Counted from the first letter of the stretch, positions 43,761 through 54,936 are shown. The stretch is 64,000 bases of DNA from Phaeoceros laevis (GCA_049999765.1 JBNGIQ010009355.1:55637-119636); one strand, 5' to 3'. Made by a program: numbers and translations. Notes: generated from the sequence alone by a model not told the origin.

Positions 43761-44682
43761 TGTTGAAATATAGCCCAGATCCGAAAGTTTACATTCATTC
43801 ATTCATAGCATCTTGTTGGAATATAGCCCACATCGGAAATTTTACATTCATTCATAGTGTTTCGTTGGAGTATAGCGCGGCCCTTTAGCATTACTATCCT
43901 AGACGTTGAGTAGACCCTCTCTAAAAGCATACCAGCATGCCAACTGTAAAGTATTATTTTGGAGAGTTATGCATCAACAAGATTTCACTTCTGGAAAAAA
44001 AACCCCAAAAATATTACCTTCCAAGTTTTAACTTTTAAGAAAGGTGAAAGCTTGAAGTTAACCAATGTAATTGCATTTTAGGGTCAAATGCTTTATAAAT
44101 GATCAATAAACTACTATAAGTTAGGATCCCTAGTAGGAAGTCTCTTACAAGTTAGGCTTTGTATGTGTTAGTTGTCTTTTGAGGAGGTTGACTGTCCCTG
44201 TGAGGGTCCCCCTTGCCCTTGTGTGGTCAGTGTCACCCGCATGCGAACAAGTTAGGCTTTGTTAAGTTGCTTCTTGTTTAAAATTATGTTATGCTTTTAA
44301 TTACTAAGTTATGATATTATGCTAATATGCTTATAGAGAAGATATATATACAAGGTTCTTGATGAAAATATGCATGCTATATATATATAGAGAGGTTATT
44401 TTTTATGCCCACTATGGGGAATCCTAAAATTATGATTATATGAAGGATATGCATTAATGGGGGATTCTTTGAAATTCGGAGAGGGTCTAGTGTATACTCG
44501 GCTATTCGACCTCTCACTTGTACTACAACAAAAAAAGCTTTGGTAAAGGAAGTCTGGGTCTTTGGCGTGAGAAGTGGTCGTTTGCCTGTGTGTATTGTGT
44601 ATGGATCCTCTATACAAGTTGATACAAGTTAAACATTAGTACAAAATTCGTGCCTTTATTGCATAATGGTATGCTGGAAGAC
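43761..44682. repeat. AT-rich repeat region
   Basis: At 43750-43880 three imperfect units carry (t/g)ttg(a/g)a(a/g)tatagcccaga-like phrases. The tail of the SINE-like family (ctctcacttgtacta...gtctttggcg) reappears at about 44480-44575. No gene is seen. Confidence 0.5.
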
Positions 44683-44760
44683 ACAGATAAATGTATTTGA
44701 CATTGATAAATGTATTTGACATTGATCGTGACATTGATAAATGTATTTGACATTGATCGT
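44683..44760. repeat. Short tandem repeat of gataaatgtatttgacatt
   Basis: Three near-perfect copies of this 19-bp string occur, two of them followed by gatcgtg. Confidence 0.8.
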
Positions 44761-45269
44761 GGATTGGTTGCAGACTTGTATGCTATTCCGAATTGCACTG
44801 CAAGCTAGATGTAAGATAGTTAAACATCATGTTGCTTGGTAGAAGGAAAAAGTCGAAGTTGCAAACTAAAAGCACGCTAGCATATTAGGCTTTTAGAGCT
44901 AGTATGCTAGCATGCTAAGGAAGCAATATAACACTTTGTATCTATAAAAAAATTTCAGAAAGGGTATGGTTCACAAAAAAAAAAACTTCCCAACTGGAGA
45001 CGTGTTAGCAAGCCCTATAATAGTCACTATCCCCCGACTTCAACACCACCACCTACAAGACCCTCCAGTTTGCTTGAGATTGATACTTCATTGCGACAAC
45101 CAACCGTACTTGATGGAGGCATTGGAGGGGTACTTATAATTAGGACTTCGGCAAGTAGTAGAACAATTTAAGTAGGGTTGCCACGTGGCATGTAATTTGT
45201 CGGAAATAAAGAGCCTCGGCCCGCCGGCAGAGGCAAGGTTTTCTAGTTTGCAAGCTTGATGCCAATTGC
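44761..45269. other. AT-rich intergenic DNA
   Basis: No coding or structural signal beyond simple A runs near 44945 and 44975. Confidence 0.4.
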
Positions 45270-45400
45270 AATATGCAATCTTGATGTCAATCTTGGTTGG
45301 TGCCAATATTGATGCCAATCTTGGTTGGTGCCAATCCTGATGCCAATCTTGGTGCCAATCTTGGTGCCAATCTTGGTGCCAACCAAGATTGGCACCAGCA
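45270..45400. repeat. Minisatellite of ccaatcttg(g/a)tg units
   Basis: Units of 12-16 bp such as tgccaatcttggtg repeat about eight times. The last unit is inverted (caaccaagattggcacc), giving a hairpin at the end of the array. Confidence 0.8.
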
Positions 45401-45512
45401 GCCGCATCTACTTAAACGCCATCCAACTCGTTCCCCTCAGCTGCTTCGCTCCTACTCCAAGAATCAATACATTAGAGTATAGCTGCCACTATAGTACAGC
45501 TGCCAATTAAAC

Positions 45513-45770
45513 ATGGAATTCGAGAGGTGGGCCAATCAGGGGATACTCAAGCCGGAAGGGAAGCTGAATTCTTGGGCGACGCCGACGTCCGAGCAGTTGC
45601 TTCCATCTCACATCTAGGACCAACTGACAACGGCTAATGATCATGCTACGGCTTTGGACCATCCCGTTTGGTCGGCCTTGAAGGACATCAACCCCGCTAC
45701 GCATGTTGCTCTAGAACCTTTTGTAGATTGGCGATGCCAGGGCTTGCAGGATTGCTCTTATCAAGGTAAG
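45513..45770 (+). pseudogene. Coding relic of unknown origin
   Basis: From the ATG at 45513 the frame reads MEFERWANQGILKPEGKLNS and then SEQLLPSHI before a stop. An in-frame continuation reads ALDHPVWSALKDINPATHVA. It looks like decayed coding sequence, perhaps from a transposon. The family is not recognised. Confidence 0.3.
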
Positions 45771-46169
45771 CATCCCCAGAGCTGTTGGTCCCACTCTAAA
45801 TGCTCGCCCTATCTCTACGTAAATATGATTAAAAACATGATATTGTCGAGATCGAAACTAAGACGGCGTGACATTGCAAGGATTACTGTTTGGTGGAGAT
45901 AGCTCCTGAGACATCAGAAACCCTGTTTCGTGAGTATTGTCAACAATTGTCGCTAGTGAACATCAATTGTTTGTTAGGGTATTTTGAACCTTCTGGACAA
46001 AATGGCTAGAACTTAGGTTTTTGTTGTCTTAAGCTTACTCATGTGATGATTTTGCTAACACTCTCATTGTAGCAATCCTCCACCGACCCTGGACAATTTT
46101 TAAAGTTAGGGCACAAACTAAATGCTTATAAATCTTCATCAAGCTAAGACAGACTAAGTACTTGTAAAA
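45771..46169. other. AT-rich intergenic DNA
   Basis: No gene or repeat structure is recognised. Confidence 0.4.
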
Positions 46170-46181
46170 TTTTCATCAGTC

Positions 46182-46440
46182 GTGACTTCATGATTATACC
46201 TTCAATGGGTAAATTTTAATGCACAACTTTAGTTTTCTGCCAGACACCACTGATAATGTCAAATACAATGTCCAATCGACAACCGAGATTAGAGGCACTA
46301 GTAAAATTTTCATCAATTGTGACTTCATGATTATACCTTCAATGGATAAATTTCAGTGCACAACTCCGGTTTTCTACCAGACACCACTGATAATGTCAGA
46401 TGCAATGTCCAATCGACATCCGAGATTAGAGGCACCAGTG
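46182..46440. repeat. Tandem duplication, about 137-bp unit
   Basis: Two copies begin gtgacttcatgattatacct and end ccgagattagaggcac, differing at roughly one position in fifteen. Confidence 0.85.
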
Positions 46441-46587
46441 TGATAATGCACTTCACGTAGGAGAGTTGATGAAATAAAGAAGGCGGAGGAAGGACGAAAG
46501 GTTTTAGACAAAATTTTTGTTTAGAAGTATGAAATTAGATAGCTAGAAGTACTTACCTAAGACTAGAGCTAGCCAGTGTAGCTCAAG

Positions 46588-46805
46588 TAACAGATTTAAC
46601 ATAGCTTAACTGCCGTAGATGACCAGTTAAATAGCTCGCTAGTTCTTAGGTCACTGAAATGGCGGTGTGCTCGATTCCCTCGGGGAGTTTATATAGTGCG
46701 GCCCATTACGTTGGTATCTTTAGTACTGGGTGTGTAGTATGTTCAGCCTCTCGCTTGCACTAGTGCAAAATAGTTTGGCAAAAGGAGTTTTGGCGTTTGG
46801 CTTTA
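46588..46805 (+). repeat. SINE-like element, copy B
   Basis: It shares the head with copy A (aatggcggtgtgctcgattc) and the tail with copy C (gcaaaaggagttttggcgtt). It is the longest copy in the window. Confidence 0.65.
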
Positions 46806-47451
46806 GGGTTTTCATCAATGGGATGAAAACAATGAGCGGTTGAGGTTTTAAAAAAAAAAATTAGAAGGCACATAAAGAAGAATTCCAATTGACTCATTGA
46901 GCAGGATAGTAGCATGGTGCACGTTGAATGGTTTGTTTGCGATGTGTATAAGAGACAGGTTAGAAGATAGTGTGACATGACAAATCAAGAGTTCTACAAA
47001 CAACAACAATTTGGCAGATTATCTTTTGCTGAAATAGCAGCACATACTGGGTTCACTGAGGAGTTTCTGTGGGTCACGTTGTGGGAAGAGATCGTAAGCA
47101 AGTTGTTTCAAATTTTCATAAAGGAGTCAGTTGTTGAATAAACAAGAGTGTTTAACAGTTGGATAGAAGGGTTGGGACATACAAATTAGTGACAGGGCAA
47201 GAGGAAAGCAAGAAGGGTGAAGATAAAAGTTAGTACTATGGAAATTGTCCATAAACTGTGAAAGTTACGGTGAGATGAAAATGTAAATAAGTTTTAAGAG
47301 CCATCAATCTATACATAACATTTACCGGTAAACATGAAAATGCAAGATAAACACATAAATGAAGAGTCCAAGAGTGTAGGAGTAAGGACTAGGAGACAGT
47401 GTGGTTTCTCTACGCTCACCCAAAGCCTATCTTAGCCAGCGATAACGAAAC
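46806..47451. other. Intergenic DNA containing a Tn5 mosaic-end match
   Basis: No gene is seen. The only notable string is the mosaic-end match at 46941-46958, listed separately. Confidence 0.4.
46941..46958 (+). other. Tn5 mosaic-end (Nextera adapter) sequence, probable library artefact
   Basis: The string gatgtgtataagagacag is identical to 18 of the 19 bases of the Tn5 transposase mosaic end used in Nextera libraries. Chance occurrence of 18 exact bases in 64 kb is very unlikely, so the join at this point may be chimeric. Confidence 0.85.
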
Positions 47452-47520
47452 GGCTAGCTGCCTAGTTAACTAACTAGTAAAGGCCGGTTCAAGCCCAAGC
47501 TGGGTTTAATATAACCAGAA
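47452..47520 (+). repeat. tRNA-like segment, possible SINE head or tRNA pseudogene
   Basis: A B-box-like ccggttcaagccc follows a degenerate A-box-like tagctgcctagttaactaac at the right distance. No full cloverleaf can be drawn. Confidence 0.35.
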
Positions 47521-47599
47521 CTTGTGCCAGCGCCTGTTCACACCATGCATGCTATATTCCAACGGGTTTCATAACCAAACGCCACTCGCTCCGTAACAA

Positions 47600-49870
47600 C
47601 TATCCCCGAGGGGGGAGAGGCTTCGTCCCGAAGCCTGGAGGCAGATCCAAATTAACCTTCGATGCATACTCTTGTAAAGGGACCGGGGCATTCTTCAAAT
47701 GTTCAATCGGTTCCCATGTGGCTTCGGTGAGTGGGTAGCCGAGCCACAAAACCAAAACCTGGAGTTTGCCGCGAACCTTACGATGTCGTAGCACAGCTTC
47801 AACTTCATACTCCGGCTGTCCGTCTTCCCAAACTGGAGGAGGGCGGTCAGGTGGAGTCCCATGATAAGCCTTCAATAACGAAACATGGAAAACGTTATGC
47901 ATCTTTGTCCTAGCAGGTAGATCAAGCTTGTATGCTACACTTCCTATACGCTGTGAAATCCTGTATGGCCCAATCCATTTATCAGCCAGCTTGCGTACCC
48001 CATGCACGGGTTGCAAATTGCGGGTGCTTAACAAGACTATCTAACCTGTGGTGAACTCCTGATCTCTTCGTTTCTTGTCTGCATACTTGGCCTGCCTATC
48101 CTGAGCCTGGAGAGCATGTTGGCGAGCTTCCTGCTGGATATGTATACGCTTTTGAATGAACTCTTCCGCGGCAGGCACCTATCCATGCTTAGGGACAGTG
48201 GCTGTGAGCATAGTTCTTGGGTGCAAACCCGAATTCATGAAAAAAGGTGTCACACCCGTAGCAGCACTTGTCGCATTGTTATACGCAAATTCCACAAGAA
48301 ATAAAAAGTCACCCCACTATTCTTGATGATCACTTACAAAGGCGCGCAAGATAGCTTCCACTGTTTGATTCGCTCTTTCTATCGAGCCATCGGTTTGTGG
48401 ATGAAAGGCAGTGGACAGCAGCAGCTTGGTATGTAGGAACTTGTGTATAGACTGCCAAAACCTGGACACGAAACGAGCGTCCCTATCACTAATAAGAGAC
48501 CTGGGGAGCCCATGATACCTATACACATTGAGAAAAAACAAATTGCCAGCCTCCTGTGCCGTACATGTGGTTGTAGTTGCTTCTAGATGTACCATTCTGG
48601 TTAGTTTGTCGGTGAAAACTAAAATAGCATCGAACCCATGCTTTGTAGTAGGCAGCCCCACAATAAAATCTGATGTGACCTGTTCCCAAGGCAAGAGTGG
48701 TACCGGAAGTGACTGCAACAGACCTGTTGGTTTCTGTCGAGAAGCTTTTGTCCTTTGACATACATCGCAGATGTTTACATAGTCCCGTGCATCCCGCTTG
48801 ACTGTGGGCCAATACACTGTAGTTGTTAGTAGATCAATCATGCGATTAACTCCAGGGTGCCCTGCAGAGGGACTGTCATGAGCTTCTCTTAACAATGCTT
48901 GCCTAATGTGAAGGAGGGGAGGGATATACAGCTTACCCCCGTGCCACAACAACCCATCCTGCTCTTTCCATGTGGTACCTCCCTCCTCAATCTCCTTCCG
49001 TGCATGACGTGCATCCTCATCTACTAACAAGGCAACGCGGATCTTTGTTAGACAAGATTCCTGTACAGCTAACGTAGCTTCCAAAAGATTAAGTTGTACT
49101 CGAGACAAAGCATCAGCCACCTGGTTGTGTTTGCCTTGCACATACTCCGTCACAAAATTGAACTGCTGGAAGAATTCTAGCCATCTCGCTTGTTTCCTGG
49201 ACAACATAGGTTGGGTTTGCAAAAACACAAGTGGACTATGGTCAGTTTGCATGGTGAAACTAACACCCTCAAGAAAGCATCGCCACTGCTTCAATGCCAA
49301 AACCTGGGCCAAGGTTTCCTTCTCTGAGGTATTCCAGTTAAGCTCAGCTCCCTTGAGCTTGCGTGAAAAGTATGCGACTGGCTGCAGTCCTGAACCGTGA
49401 TCTTGTTGCAGCACCGCCCCCATTGCCAGATCTGAAGCATCGGCTGTCACCACAAAGCGTTTTTCCATGTCAGGATAGGTCAATACTGGTGCACTACACA
49501 AAGCATTTTTAAGAGCTGCAAAAGCCTGCTCCTGTCGATCTCCCCATGTCCAGGTTATAGATTGCTGCAACAGATCTGTGAGAGGCGCAGCTACTGCTGA
49601 AAATCCTTGAACAAATCTCCTATAATAGGACGCCAAGCCCAAAAAAGACTGTACCTCCTTGACAGTCTTAGGTGTAGGCCAGTCTTTTACCACTTGTACC
49701 TTTCCCGGGTCTACACGAATACCATGAGCATCTACAATATGACCTAGATATTCCAGGGAGGTCTTAAAGAACTCACACTTGTTTTGCTGTGCATATAGAT
49801 TGTTCTCCCGTAACTTAGTCAGAACCATACGAATCTTGGTTAAGTGTTCGGCCTTGTAGTAAAGGTAGTT
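47600..49870 (-). mobile_element. Ty3 chromovirus retrotransposon, 5'-truncated and inactivated
   Basis: One minus-strand frame, 49828 to 47600, encodes the C-terminal part of reverse transcriptase (YLGHIVDAHGIRVDP), RNase H (VVTADASDLAMGAVL, TDHSPLVFL), integrase (H-H-C-C zinc region with CDVCQRTK, then DFIVGLP, HGLPRSLISDRDARFVS) and a C-terminal chromodomain (YEVEAVLRHRKVRGKLQVLV, WEPIEHL). Gag, protease and the catalytic YxDD part of reverse transcriptase are missing beyond about 49870. Three in-frame TAG stops interrupt it at 48317-48319, 48179-48181 and 48041-48043. No long terminal repeats were recognised. Chromodomains direct such elements to heterochromatin. Confidence 0.9.
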
Positions 49871-50719
49871 GTAACTACCTATAACCTCCTACCCCTCGAG
49901 TTGCTAGCTAGCTTTCTTGGGTGGCATCTTTTCTGTCATCTCACCTTCGTCCACTTGCCATTACTTTGTCCCATTAATTACTTTGTAACCAATGTGGGCT
50001 GCTTTAGAAGAGGATGCTGACAATCCTTGTGGTTAATAAAGTGTCTATCTCTAGGTGATTCAGAACTCTAGGTAATGGTCAACTGGGCATTCATGAACTG
50101 CACTTCTCTATCGGGTTCCAAGGAATGTTTTTAGTACTCTGCTCGGCTGTCACCAGCATTTGTTTATGCGAAAGAAACACATGTGGTGTGCGTTCCTCGT
50201 GGAATGCTTCCAAAGGCTCAAGGCTGTGCTGTCACCGTTATTTGTTTAGGCGAAGAAACAGCAGTGGTGCACATTCGTGGTTGTATCGTTGGAGGTAGCG
50301 TAGTGGTGGTGAAGCTGCTGCTGCGCGTTGAAGCTAAGCCATAGCCAGCTCTCCAGTTGGGTGGAGAGCTATAGCATCGCCATCGGCGGGCACGGCTAGC
50401 TGACACAAGCAACATTTGCTGGGAAACCTGTCTACAATCTCTGCACAAGTCCTCGCCAGCCAACGGGTGTAAACGAGCTGATGTGATCTTGGCAGACCAT
50501 CGCCATCTCCGATGCGTCCGCCAAGGTCAGATTCTGCAAGCTACCATTTTCAAAAGCTTAGAATGGAGAGTAGGTAGCTAGGTGGTGCCTTCCAATTGCA
50601 AGGAGGATAGACCGGTGTGGTTACAAACTTGCAAGCTTAAGTGGCATGTCCGTCCACCTCTGGAACCTTGCAATTGATATGTATGGACCGTACGTGTGGT
50701 CACATTTACAGGTAGGTCC
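49871..50719. other. Upstream region of the LRR/caspase gene
   Basis: A diverged direct repeat of about 70 bp (gctgtcacc...tttgtttaggcga) occurs at about 50147 and 50228. No coding exon is recognised, though a tttacag acceptor-like string at 50704-50710 lies just before the presumed start. Confidence 0.4.
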
Positions 50720-52096
50720 ATGGCCAGCCCGACTTATGATCAGATTCCCCCGGCGCTGCTTCGGTTACTTGCGGATCTGGAGGCCCGTTGGCCCTCAATC
50801 GAGGAACTTCAGGTTGATCTTACCGGGGATGAGTTCGGAGGCTTCTTCACTTCATTGGAGGGTAGCTACTATAGGCGGCAAGTGCGCCTCCGTGTCCTCA
50901 CAGCCATCGGAAACTGCCGCTCTCTTGGGTACATCGATCTAAATCCGCATTCGAAGTACGGCGTTCGCACTAGTGTGACGGAGGCGGAGGCCACGGCTCT
51001 CTTTCAGGGCTTGCGAAGTAATCCAGTCCTAGCAACGTTGGATGTGAGCGGCTGGCAAGGGTTTGGGACTGGGGCAGCCTGCGAGGCGCTCGCTGTCCTG
51101 GTGCGATCCAGTCGCACCTTGAAATATCTGGGTTTAAGATTCACTGGGTTGACTGGTGAAGGAGTGGGTCACATCGCTGCCGCCCTGCAAGCCAACACTA
51201 GCTCAATCCTGGGATGCTTGTTTGTTGGTGGGAACAAAATAGGAGATGCTGCTGGGGCGCAACACCTGGCGGACATCCTGGCCAGCACACCCACAGTTGA
51301 GATGGAGGACATAAGGATGGACGCGGCGGGAGGCGAGGTGCTTGCCAAAGCTCTGGCGAACAACACGTCACTCAAGTGGCTTGCCATGGGATGGGTAGGG
51401 CGTGCCACCAACCCAACAAACCAGTCAGCAGCGTTGACGAGCATTGTGGCAGCTTTGAGCGCTCCTATGGGCGCTGGAGGTCGAGATGCATCTGCTTTCA
51501 ACAGGAACATTAAGACGCTCTTCCTGACGGTGTGGAGGGATGATTTGGAGCCCATTGAGGCTGAGCTAGGAGAAGCTGTAGCTCACATGCTCCGCTCCAA
51601 TGCCACCTTGGAGAAGCTTCAAGTAAGCACCTCCTTCGTGGGCCACGGATTGAAGGCATTGCGGTACAACACCAGCATCACTGACCTCCGCGTGCGCCAT
51701 CACGATGCAACGAAGGTTGATCTGGACAAGCTGATCCCAATCGTTCAGAGCTGCCAAACACTGCAACGCCTGCAGTACGACAACGATCATCCACTCGGAT
51801 TCAAAAGGCAGGTTTTTCGGTCTTTGAAGGACAATCCTAGCATCAAGACGTTGGTGATAGATGGTTGGGAGGGCTTGGACGATGACATGTTCAAGGATCT
51901 GATGGAATCCTTGCAAGTCAACACCAACCTCGAGAACATTTCTTTGGAGGGCACCTCCTGGAAAAGCGAAGGCAAGGAGGCGACGCTTCTACAGGCTTTG
52001 CGGGGACACCGCATTCACGAAGTCTGTTATCCTGATAACAACCGGAAGCTGGGTAAAAGTAGAGGTCTGGCGCTAATTGTGAGTATGGAGAAGGGA
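50720..52096 (+). CDS. Leucine-rich-repeat protein joined to a caspase-type domain, cut by a gap
   Basis: From the ATG at 50720 (MASPTYDQIPPALLRLLADL) an intronless frame runs 459 codons into the gap at 52097. Residues 30-430 are ribonuclease-inhibitor-type leucine-rich repeats (LATLDVSGWQGFGTGAACEA, LKYLGLRFTGLTGEGVGHIA, LFVGGNKIGDAAGAQHLADI). The last residues, YPDNNRKLGKSRGLALIVSM, are the beginning of a caspase p20 domain, identical but for one residue to the p20 start of the copy after the gap. LRR plus protease suggests a sensor that activates proteolysis in the cytosol. The rest of the protease lies in the gap or was lost. Fusion is seen in one open frame; function is inferred. Confidence 0.85.
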
Positions 52097-52196
52097 NNNN
52101 NNNNNNNNNNNNNNNNNNNNNNNNNNNNNNNNNNNNNNNNNNNNNNNNNNNNNNNNNNNNNNNNNNNNNNNNNNNNNNNNNNNNNNNNNNNNNNNN
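52097..52196. other. Assembly gap (100 N) in the caspase locus
   Basis: The sequence at the left edge (52027-52096) recurs at 52554-52623, so the gap probably arose from a tandem duplication that the assembler could not resolve. Confidence 0.95.
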
Positions 52197-53259
52197 CCGC
52201 ACATTTTGTGCATCTCAGGAGGGATGCCAAGGGGTGACACTTGTGGAGGCTATCATCCGGCCCGAGTGCTTGTACAGAGCCCAGGGAGGAAACCCCATTT
52301 TGTGCAAACATAGGAGGGATCAAGCTGTTCTGGTTGAGGAATTGACAAAAAGGATGGGATCTATGCCAGACTGGCAGCATTGCTGGAACGAGGTTAGGGA
52401 CGGTGCTGGGCGCTTGGTTTTACCTGACGGGTGCTGGGCGCTTGGTTTTACCTGACGGCCAACATTCAGTTAAGATGCTCCTGGAAGGACCCAAGGATGT
52501 ATCTCCTGGGCCTGAGCCAAACTGGTCTGAACACCACATTGACGAAGACTATTATCCCGATAACAACCGGAAGCAGGGTAAAAGTAGAGGTCTGGCGCTA
52601 ATTGTGAGTATGGAGAAGGGAAGGCCTGGCGGAGCTGTTGACCGAGGGAGACTGGAAACACTTTTCCGTGCTTGTGGGTTTAGCAAGGTCGTGGTATTGG
52701 TGGACTTACTGGCATCTGATTCTGGCACAATAATCAACCTGGTTCTTGAAGATAACGTCCTTGAAGAAGATGAATGTTTCGTGTGTTCCATCAATGGGCA
52801 TGGAGGCACTCAAGATGGCAAGCCGTATATTCTGGACGAAAACCAATCGAAGATTATGGTGAACCTTGACATTGTTGACCCCTTTCGGCACACTGAGCAT
52901 CTTCGGGGCAAACCCAAGGTCTACTTGATCAATGCTTGCCGTAGTGATACGAGCGGTCTGACAAGTCCGACAGCGTGGGGGCCCATAGAGATGGCCAACA
53001 GGTGACTGGGTCACCAAGGCCCCATGATTGTTTGCTAGTATTTTCCACTACGGAAGGTTCTCCCTCGTGTCGGCATCCAGTGGCAGGAACCGTTTTTGTG
53101 AATCAATTGATGGAAACCGTGACGGAGAACAAAGAAACAACGGACGTGCTCAGCATGATGACAATGGTGAATAATAGAGTAAACGAAGCTCAGATAATAG
53201 GCCAATGCTGCGAAGTTAAGCACACACTGCGAAAGAAGCTGTACTGGAAGGGAGTTTGA
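52197..53259 (+). CDS. Caspase-type cysteine protease (p20 and p10), apparently frameshifted
   Basis: After the gap an open frame encodes VTLVEAIIRPECLYRAQGG and more, then p20. The p20 has SRGLALIVSMEKG, VDRGRLETLFRACGFSKVVV, catalytic His in CSINGHGGTQDG (codon 52799-52801), GKPKVYLINACRSD with catalytic Cys (52937-52939), 46 residues apart as in caspases. The p10 reads HDCLLVFSTTEGSPSCRHP, AGTVFVNQLMETV and LRKKLYWKGV, stop 53257-53259; the usual Trp of SWR is Cys. A 28-bp tandem duplication (52403-52458) breaks the frame before p20, and a one-base shift at the G run 52977-52981 separates p20 from p10. With one repeat unit and six Gs the reading is continuous. Broken gene or assembly errors are both possible. 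Metacaspases differ at the Cys motif and have no such p10. Confidence 0.8.
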
Positions 53260-53318
53260 GTCCATGGGTTGTGGAGAGGAAGGACAGTGCGCTTTGATAT
53301 CCCCCTTTCCAAGCATTT
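53260..53318. other. Downstream flank of the caspase gene
   Basis: Short 3' flank; no signal is called. Confidence 0.3.
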
Positions 53319-53850
53319 TTGGCACACCCAACCTACTCTTTGCTGAGGCCCCCCAACGAACTGCACTTTGTACAGCTGAAACAGCGTCCCCATCTGGCCC
53401 ACCAGATGCGGCTTGACCTCTTCTCTCAGGAGGACCCCAAGCTCTCTCCACACACTTGCTTGGCTCCATCGATGATCCGACCACCTGTAAGTGACCCGTC
53501 TTTTATAATTTCTTCCCTCAAGAAAAAACACAATTGGCAAGTTGCTTACTAACCCCAGGAATTTTGAGAATCTACTACTGACAGCCTGCAGCCTGCCACT
53601 TAGAAATTGACTATTGGTTGATCCAGTTAGGTTGCAGAGCGCACATACAAATTGTCAAGAATGCGGAAATCGAGAAAATGCTGAAACTTAGTTGACCTGT
53701 TGCTGGTTTGGCAGCCATATAGACGGAGAACGAGTGATGTTTGTCCCGGCAGAGGTTGCCTGGAAAGCAGATGTTGTTTTGACTGTAGCAGATTATCAGG
53801 CATTGCCTTATTCAAGACAGCGCAACCCAACACGTGCACTCCGACCATAG
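53319..53850 (+). pseudogene. Exon-like fragments of an unrecognised gene
   Basis: Two pieces look coding on the plus strand. One near 53340-53487 reads PPNELHFVQLKQRPHLAHQM and ends at a plausible donor. The other near 53720-53849 reads GERVMFVPAEVAWKADVVLT then QALPYSRQRNPTRALRP and a stop. No family is recognised. They could be the remains of one spliced gene. Confidence 0.25.
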
Positions 53851-54661
53851 TACAGTTGCAGCTCCAGTTCCATCCAGTTGCCTAGTGTGCGTTCAACAAT
53901 TTTCACTATTCTTTAGGGTTCTGCAACTCGTTCTGAAGGTCTCCTTATTGCACTTTTAGACCCTCTTGATCAGCTTTCAGTCCTTTGTTTTGGAACTGCA
54001 AAGGGTTGCTTCACAGGTCTCATCTCTTGTTTGTGCAGTGTTGTGTGAAGTGGTTCAAACTGTGAGGCGACGCAGACAAAGGTCTACGAAGAAGTTGAAC
54101 TGGCTGGTAGCCACATGGTGAGTTGCAACGCAAGTCCACCATATTAGATTCAGGGTTACCTTGTAGTGACAAGTTGTTTTGAGCTGCAGAGGTCGAGTGT
54201 AGCAAATATTGATCTGTTCTACATGTTGTACATGTTGCTCCCTCATAGCAAGAAGCTCCAGCTTTTTGCCGCAACTAGAAATCCTTTTTTTCCACCACAG
54301 AACAAGGTTGAGCTTGTGTTCTCCTCCGTTATACTCAACTGCTTCTGATTCTTTCAAAACATCTCCATTCGTAAATTGTCATGTCTTGGCGAAATCCTAT
54401 GTCTGGCTCAGGTTTTGTCACAGCTTTGGTTATTTTGGCTTTTTGTAGAAGTTCCATCTTCCCTGTGTTTTGATGTTCTTCAATAGCTTGGTAATTAGTC
54501 ATCTCCTTGCGTAACTTAGCAACCTAACTGTCCTTGCTTATCAACACCATGGCCCATGATGGTTTTGGGTTGCATCCGCCTTTCTTCTTTCTACAGCTCG
54601 GGGACTCAGCCCGCTATCCTCCTTGGTGACTGCCAACAGCAGATTCATCTAGTGTAAGTAC
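53851..54661. other. Intergenic DNA
   Basis: Pyrimidine-rich and T-rich stretches with no coding signal recognised. Confidence 0.4.
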
Positions 54662-54838
54662 CTGGCCGGGTGGTGGCTGAGCCATCAAGCTTGTCTCAGT
54701 GCATATAGTATCCGCCTCAAGCTGGAAATCAAGCATTTTACGGATGAGTTTGTCTTTATGTGCCGGCATACCTGCTACTTCCAGTACCTCACCTGTCAGA
54801 TGATGGGATGAAGTTAAGATACCAACTGCAGGGTTCAT
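54662..54838 (-). CDS. Possible first exon of an unrecognised gene
   Basis: From the ATG at 54838 a 59-codon frame (MNPAVGILTSSHHLTGEVLE ... DKLIRKMLDFQLEADTICTE) ends at a good CAG|GTACTT donor in phase 0. Charged, helical composition looks coding. No following exon was found on the minus strand, so it may be a truncated duplicate. Function is unknown. Confidence 0.35.
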
Positions 54839-54936
54839 TCTCTGAGCTTCTTGCTAGGAGGAGATTAAGGGTTTAGGGTTCAGGGACGGTTGGGACTCTC
54901 TCGCTGCTGAAAAGCGTTTTACTGCGAGGTAGAAAA

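Noticed and set aside
50720-53259. Caspase locus as animal or microbial contamination
   Set aside because: The SINE-like family found at 43.7 and 46.7 kb recurs at 54.9 kb on the other side, and MetAP2 and PPR genes of plant type follow on the same scaffold. A misjoin remains possible, but the flanking repeats argue against it.
52554-53259. Ordinary plant metacaspase
   Set aside because: The Cys motif is INACRSD rather than the metacaspase DSCHSG type, and a caspase-like p10 follows.
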